A stretch of DNA of 33,994 nt from a virus, in the IMG/VR virus record IMGVR_UViG_3300031788_000066, positions 1 through 33,994 of that record; one strand, given 5' to 3'. A program made the position numbers and the translations under genes. Positions 30,659 to 33,994 of the stretch are shown in pieces. Each line of letters opens with the position of its first letter. The stretch's first letter is position 1. The notes beneath the pieces were generated by a model, which was not told the origin of the DNA, did not search any database, and saw only the letters and a list, made by a program, of their open reading frames with translations.

Positions 30659-31317
30659 GCCAGCCGTCTATTTTCGATGACAATGGCAACACTAGCCTTT
30701 GCGACCTGCCACGTGATCATCCTAACTACGATCCGTTCGAGACGATTACCTTGGCTGACTTCCTCGCGCCAAAGGAATCCCGAAAGAGAGCAGCCGAAGA
30801 GTCGATGCCAGACGCCCAAGGTGCTTACGATGCGTTTGCGAAGGCACCGGTTAAGAAAGTGAAGATGAAACGCGATAGCGCCCAATTCTCGCGGGCGATT
30901 AGCTATCTGCATGGCCTTTTCCCGGATGTGCCGATGACCGCCTGGGAGAAAACGGAGCACAACGAAACGCTCTACTCTGGGATGCAATTAAAGCGCGATC
31001 TGTGGGGGTTTGCCGACGTGCTTGGCCAGCGAGCGGTTAATCTGCACGACTCGTTCGGTAATCCTGCTACCGCTTGCCAGAACATAGCTTGCCAGATCAC
31101 CACGGTCGACCAGATTGCTCCGCACATCAGGAAATACACGGACGCGACCACCAAAAGCCTGAACGAAGTGCCCACGCTAACGAAGCTGCGGCATTTCCTC
31201 GACTGCGGCAATATCCTAATCATCCTCGGTTACGAGAAAATTGGGGCGCGGTGGGTTGGGAAGCACACGACGGTTACGCATGAGATGTTGGACAAAGCGA
31301 TCCAGCGAAAGAGATGA
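30655..31317 (+). CDS. Possible nuclease of PD-(D/E)XK-like type
   Basis: A 220-residue protein. The segment LKRDLWGFADVLGQ (Asp115, Asp121), followed by ACQITTVDQIAPHIRKYTDA (Gln147), and LRHFLDCGNILIILGYEKIG with ARWVGKH resembles phage proteins of the DLFG-(F/C)-(I/A)-D ... (I/V)-Q-(V/I)-T-(S/T) ... W-x-K-x-G-x-R-W kind, which look like small PD-(D/E)XK nucleases. The usual lysine after the second acidic residue is replaced by Gln-Ile-Thr, as in that group. The N-terminal third is unstructured and basic (KAPVKKVKMKRD). Activity is not assured. Starts in an ATGA overlap. Confidence 0.55.
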   Translation: MSQPSIFDDNGNTSLCDLPRDHPNYDPFETITLADFLAPKESRKRAAEESMPDAQGAYDAFAKAPVKKVKMKRDSAQFSRAISYLHGLFPDVPMTAWEKTEHNETLYSGMQLKRDLWGFADVLGQRAVNLHDSFGNPATACQNIACQITTVDQIAPHIRKYTDATTKSLNEVPTLTKLRHFLDCGNILIILGYEKIGARWVGKHTTVTHEMLDKAIQRKR

Positions 31318-31946
31318 GCGAAATGATGGACAGAGCAAAACCGAAATTGGAATACGGATATGAGTTTTTTGAGCCTAGAAACGTTGACGATTTAGCACCA
31401 GGAATGAGGGTCCACACGGTTGATGGATGGCAATGCGTGGAAGGGTTCGGCCATATCTATTGCGTTTGTGCCATGAGGGTCGGCGCTTATTTCAGCCGCC
31501 TTCGGGTTGTGCCGGGGTTCGAGTTGGTTACTGATATGGAGGCGAAGGCGTTGAAGGGGTGGAAGAGTGACTTCCCTGAGTACGGGCTTCAAGGCCTTGA
31601 ATATGACGGTGTATATACCATCAAAGAGTGGTATGAAGTGGGAGGCACCTTTGGCGTTTACCGCCCGATCCAGGCAGAGCCACAAGAGGTTGAGATTGTG
31701 GCACCGGTCAAGGTTGATTTCTGGACACCTCCTGTGTTCGATGGCTACCAACTCGCTTGTGATTCACACCACGCGGTAGCTGAGGACGGTCTCTACGCAT
31801 TGGAACACGATAATCTGATACCCGTCGCGGATTGGAAACCTAACATTTGGCTTGGTTACCGAATGGCACATGGTCCTCTTTACCGAAAGGTCCAGCCAAC
31901 CTGCCCAACGTGCTGGGCTGTCATCGATGGGGAGTGTGGGGAATGA
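31314..31946 (+). CDS. Hypothetical phage protein (210 aa)
   Basis: No family recognised. The N-terminal half (VDDLAPGMRVHTVDGWQCVE, then YFSRLRVVPGFELVTDMEAK) has the beta pattern of a small DNA- or RNA-binding barrel but nothing specific. The C-terminus ends CPTCWAVIDGECGE (C-x2-C-x7-C), a possible metal site. It overlaps its neighbours by ATGA at both ends. Confidence 0.65.
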   Translation: MSEMMDRAKPKLEYGYEFFEPRNVDDLAPGMRVHTVDGWQCVEGFGHIYCVCAMRVGAYFSRLRVVPGFELVTDMEAKALKGWKSDFPEYGLQGLEYDGVYTIKEWYEVGGTFGVYRPIQAEPQEVEIVAPVKVDFWTPPVFDGYQLACDSHHAVAEDGLYALEHDNLIPVADWKPNIWLGYRMAHGPLYRKVQPTCPTCWAVIDGECGE

Positions 31947-32224
31947 GGGCGACATTCAAATCTAAGCCCTGGAAAGGCAAGAAAGGCGCTGCGAAGCACA
32001 AGTCTCGCTATATCTGCAAAAGGCTGCGAATACCAAGGGTAACGGCCCTTCGTATAGGGAATACCACCCTAATTGGAACGCACAGGCAGACGCGAGAGAT
32101 TTTTCAGAAACTAATAAATGAAACACCGGTTTCTGCGCTACAACGCTTCAAGGACGATCCGCACTTCATGGCTTTCGACTCTGGTCCGCGAACGATAGCG
32201 ATTATTACAGGAGACTCCAAATAA
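31943..32224 (+). CDS. Basic hypothetical protein (93 aa)
   Basis: Starts in an ATGA overlap at 31943. The N-terminal third is highly basic (MRATFKSKPWKGKKGAAKHK, then RYICKRLRIPR), followed by a short alpha/beta part (TREIFQKLINETPVSALQRF and TIAIITGDSK). The charge suggests nucleic-acid binding by inference. A longer frame from 31847 overlaps the previous gene and reads like noise. Confidence 0.6.
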   Translation: MRATFKSKPWKGKKGAAKHKSRYICKRLRIPRVTALRIGNTTLIGTHRQTREIFQKLINETPVSALQRFKDDPHFMAFDSGPRTIAIITGDSK

Positions 32225-32235
32225 ACCCAGAAACA

Positions 32236-32646
32236 ATGACTGACGAGGAACTGAACAGGGCTTGCGCGGAGGTGATGGGGTGGCGCGAAGCTGAATGCGA
32301 ACACGTTAGAGGCGAAGGTTACTACTACAACGCACCGTCTTACCCGGCATTTAGCGTGGGCGTACTGGGAGTGGCTAAACATACTAATAATTGCGACTAC
32401 AGGCCATGGAAACCCGCCACGGACGCGAATCAAGCCTTAGAGGTAGCGGAGTTTGTGCGGGTAAACCTCGACGCTCGGTACTTCTCGGCTTCGCCAAGTG
32501 ACGTGTACAACACTTTTATCGTCAATTGGGAATTTAATGATGGTGAAGCCCAGGTTGAGGGACCCGCCAAGTACGACGAATCCTTCTCCCGCGCTCTGGT
32601 GGTTGCGAGTCTGATGGCGTGGAAAGCGGTTAAGGGAGGGGGATAG
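32236..32646 (+). CDS. Phage ABA-sandwich-like protein (DUF2591-related)
   Basis: A 136-residue protein. The start MTDEELNRACAEVMGWREA and the later DANQALEVAEFVRVNLDARY with ESFSRALVVASLMAWKAVKG fit a family of small phage proteins (an alpha-beta-alpha sandwich) that begin M-T-x-E-E-L-N-x-x-(C/V)-A-E-x-(V/M)-G-W and contain a Y-(T/S)-x-D-x-x-A-A/A-L-E region. Function unknown. Eleven bases separate it from the previous gene; the next ATG directly follows its TAG. Confidence 0.65.
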   Translation: MTDEELNRACAEVMGWREAECEHVRGEGYYYNAPSYPAFSVGVLGVAKHTNNCDYRPWKPATDANQALEVAEFVRVNLDARYFSASPSDVYNTFIVNWEFNDGEAQVEGPAKYDESFSRALVVASLMAWKAVKGGG

Positions 32647-33426
32647 ATGAGCTACCAATGCGTCGTGAATTTCTCCGGCGGCGTGTGCTCGTTTATGGCT
32701 GCAATTCGGGCGGTTGAGCGATTCGGGAAAGCGCATGTTGTCCTGCTATTTGCCGACACCGGTGAGGAGGATGCTGATCTATACAGGTTCGTTTCAGACT
32801 GCGTTAGGCACATCGGATGCGATATTGTCACGGTTAAGAATCCGCTTGGTATGGACGGCATTATTGACTCACACAGGGCGATTCCAAATAACCGAATGGC
32901 ATTTTGCACCCAAGAGTTAAAACAAGAAATCTGTGATGCGTGGCTTAGTGCGAACGCGCCAAATGCGGTTCGTGTATTTGGATTCGATTGGACGGAGGGC
33001 GGCAGAATTGCACGTATAGTCGCCAGATTGTCACCAATTCCGGTGTGGATGCCAATGGCCGATGCTCCGTATCTCATGAAGAACGTGATGTTGGACCGTG
33101 TTCGAGAGTTAGGTATCGAACCACCTCGCCTTTATGGGATGGGCTTTCAGCATAACAACTGTGGCGGAGGCTGCGTTAAAGCAGGTCAAGCTGCGTGGGC
33201 ATTGACATTAGAAAAGACCCCCGATGTCTACGCCAAATGGGAGGCCAGGGAGCAACGGGTCAGCGATCTTCGCGGGAAGCCATGCTCAATCCTTCGCGAC
33301 AGAAGAGGAGGCGTAACGACCCCGCTTTTATTATCCGAGTTTAGAAATCGCGTTGAACAGAGATCCTTCGATCAACTAGATTGGGGATCTTGCTCGTGCT
33401 TTTCAGGAGGGGAATCAAATGAATAA
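32647..33426 (+). CDS. PP-loop ATPase, PAPS reductase-like protein
   Basis: A 259-residue protein of the PAPS reductase/ATP pyrophosphatase superfamily. The nucleotide loop VNFSGGVCSFMAA is at residues 7-19 (S-G-G-x-x-S), followed by LLFADTGEEDADLYRFV, which in the family binds substrate, and NRMAFCTQELKQE with Cys87. Further Cys occur at 172 and 176 (HNNCGGGCVKAG) and 249 and 251 (CSC near the end), perhaps a metal or Fe-S site. Phage members of this group are common. Sulphur transfer or nucleic-acid modification is possible, but no partner gene that fixes the substrate is visible. Confidence 0.8.
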   Translation: MSYQCVVNFSGGVCSFMAAIRAVERFGKAHVVLLFADTGEEDADLYRFVSDCVRHIGCDIVTVKNPLGMDGIIDSHRAIPNNRMAFCTQELKQEICDAWLSANAPNAVRVFGFDWTEGGRIARIVARLSPIPVWMPMADAPYLMKNVMLDRVRELGIEPPRLYGMGFQHNNCGGGCVKAGQAAWALTLEKTPDVYAKWEAREQRVSDLRGKPCSILRDRRGGVTTPLLLSEFRNRVEQRSFDQLDWGSCSCFSGGESNE

Positions 33427-33853
33427 CGAACAGGAAATGCGGGCGGCGTTTGACCGATGGTTTACGGAACTCGGCAAGATCGGAGATCCGTTGCGACGGC
33501 CAGGACTTGTGCGAGAGGCGTTCGAATCCGGTGCCGAGTGGCAGAGATGCCAAATCAAAACCAAGGAGGCGTTCGCGGTGCTAGACCTGATGGACAAGGA
33601 GACCTCACTCAACTTCCCCTCGCCTGAGTGGAGTTTGGAGGTGCCGACTCATGAAGGTTGGTGGTGGAAGCGTCGAGCCCACCTTGTCCTTGATGATGGA
33701 TCGTTTACTTGGCATAAGCCGACAGCCGTTTTTGTTAGAGAAATGGAAGGGGAACTGCGCGATACATCGTGGTCTTGCCCCGAAAATTTGAGGGTGAACA
33801 ATGGCGAACAATGGTGGCCCATCCCGATCACCCCGCCGACAGGAGGTAAGTAA
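33419..33853 (+). CDS. Hypothetical phage protein (144 aa), DUF551-like end
   Basis: ATG 33419 overlaps the end of the PP-loop gene by eight bases. N-terminal helices (MRAAFDRWFTELGKI, then LVREAFESGAEWQRCQIKT) are followed by THEGWWWKRRAHLVLDDGSF and GEQWWPIPITPP at the end, which resembles the W-x-x-x-x-x-x-P-x-P-x ending of DUF551-type proteins. The match is loose. A strong ribosome binding site for the next gene lies at its 3' end. Confidence 0.65.
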   Translation: MNNEQEMRAAFDRWFTELGKIGDPLRRPGLVREAFESGAEWQRCQIKTKEAFAVLDLMDKETSLNFPSPEWSLEVPTHEGWWWKRRAHLVLDDGSFTWHKPTAVFVREMEGELRDTSWSCPENLRVNNGEQWWPIPITPPTGGK

Positions 33854-33855
33854 AC

Positions 33856-33994
33856 ATGAAGGAGCGCATACCGCTAGCCGAAGGCGTGAAGCTCGCCAAT
33901 GAGGTCGTAGCGTTGCTCGAAACGTCGTGCGAGCGGCTAGAGGTCGCGGGAAGTATCCGGCGCCAAAAGGAAACTGTTGGTGACGTCGAGATCG
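33856..33994 (+). CDS. PolX-like DNA polymerase / nucleotidyltransferase, start only
   Basis: Cut by the right edge; 46 codons are seen. AGGAGG (33841-33846) lies nine bases before the ATG. The visible part reads a leading helix (AEGVKLANEVVALLETSCE) and then LEVAGSIRRQKETVGDVEI, which matches the G-S-x-R-R-x-x-x-x-(V/I)-G-D-(I/V)-(D/E) motif of family X polymerases, holding the first catalytic acidic residues. It may be only a small phage nucleotidyltransferase domain. The rest is out of the window. Confidence 0.75.
   Translation, partial: MKERIPLAEGVKLANEVVALLETSCERLEVAGSIRRQKETVGDVEI

Noticed and set aside
30316-30987. Long minus-strand frame of 223 codons
   Set aside because: Fully antisense to two well-coupled forward genes; composition is that of a shadow frame.
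1-33994. CRISPR array, insertion sequence, integrase with attachment site, tRNA genes
   Set aside because: No regularly spaced repeats with spacers, no transposase or recombinase motif and no recognisable tRNA were seen in either strand by eye.

Overview
The window is part of the genome of a tailed double-stranded DNA phage (Caudoviricetes) with a long-tailed, siphovirus-like head-tail module. There is no tail sheath, baseplate wedge, ribosomal or clear host gene. The host cannot be named from the sequence. Most genes are packed start-to-stop with ATGA, GTGA or TAATG overlaps, and many products are recognisable only at family level.

Layout. (1) About 1-8500, rightward: head and tail assembly. 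In order: the end of an upstream gene, a prohead protease with a scaffold-like tail, the major capsid protein, an unknown head protein, head-tail connector, head-closure and tail-completion proteins, a membrane-anchored insert, the tail terminator, a tail-tube candidate, and a tail assembly chaperone made in two forms by a -1 frameshift at GGGAAAC. A short tape measure protein follows. (2) 8521-19938, rightward: a large tail-tip/hub protein, two small related genes behind a possible private promoter, about 300 bases of strongly structured non-coding sequence, then receptor-binding and fibre-type proteins (a sialidase-like Asp-box protein and a right-handed beta-helix protein with a signal peptide). 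A strong intrinsic terminator at 19962-19996 ends this unit. (3) 20010-28626, leftward: one long overlapping operon. It starts with several mini-genes, then a KTSC-domain protein, an SbcC/RecF-like ATPase, a PD-(D/E)XK nuclease, a protein of the phiC31 gp3-like (recombination directionality factor-like) family, and a run of small accessory genes including DUF4406, ASCH-like and DUF7352-like proteins. (4) 28728-33994, rightward: a small helix-turn-helix protein, a DUF2303 protein and its partner, a possible nuclease, a PP-loop (PAPS reductase-like) protein, and the start of a PolX-like polymerase cut by the window edge.

Regulation. Units 3 and 4 diverge from about 28630-28727. That gap carries three 8-bp direct repeats exactly 11 bp apart, a leftward promoter candidate overlapped by the repeats, and a rightward -10 box so close to the ATG that the HTH gene may be leaderless. 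This looks like a small genetic switch. A second probable switch, two mutually exclusive hairpins, lies after the DUF2303 gene.

The points most worth a second look are the structured RNA before the receptor-binding gene, the absence of a normal start codon for the tape measure gene and for that receptor-binding gene, the phased-repeat switch, and the chain of very small coupled genes. Terminase, portal, endolysin and integrase genes were not seen and presumably lie outside the window. All functions are from reading motifs by eye; no database search was run.
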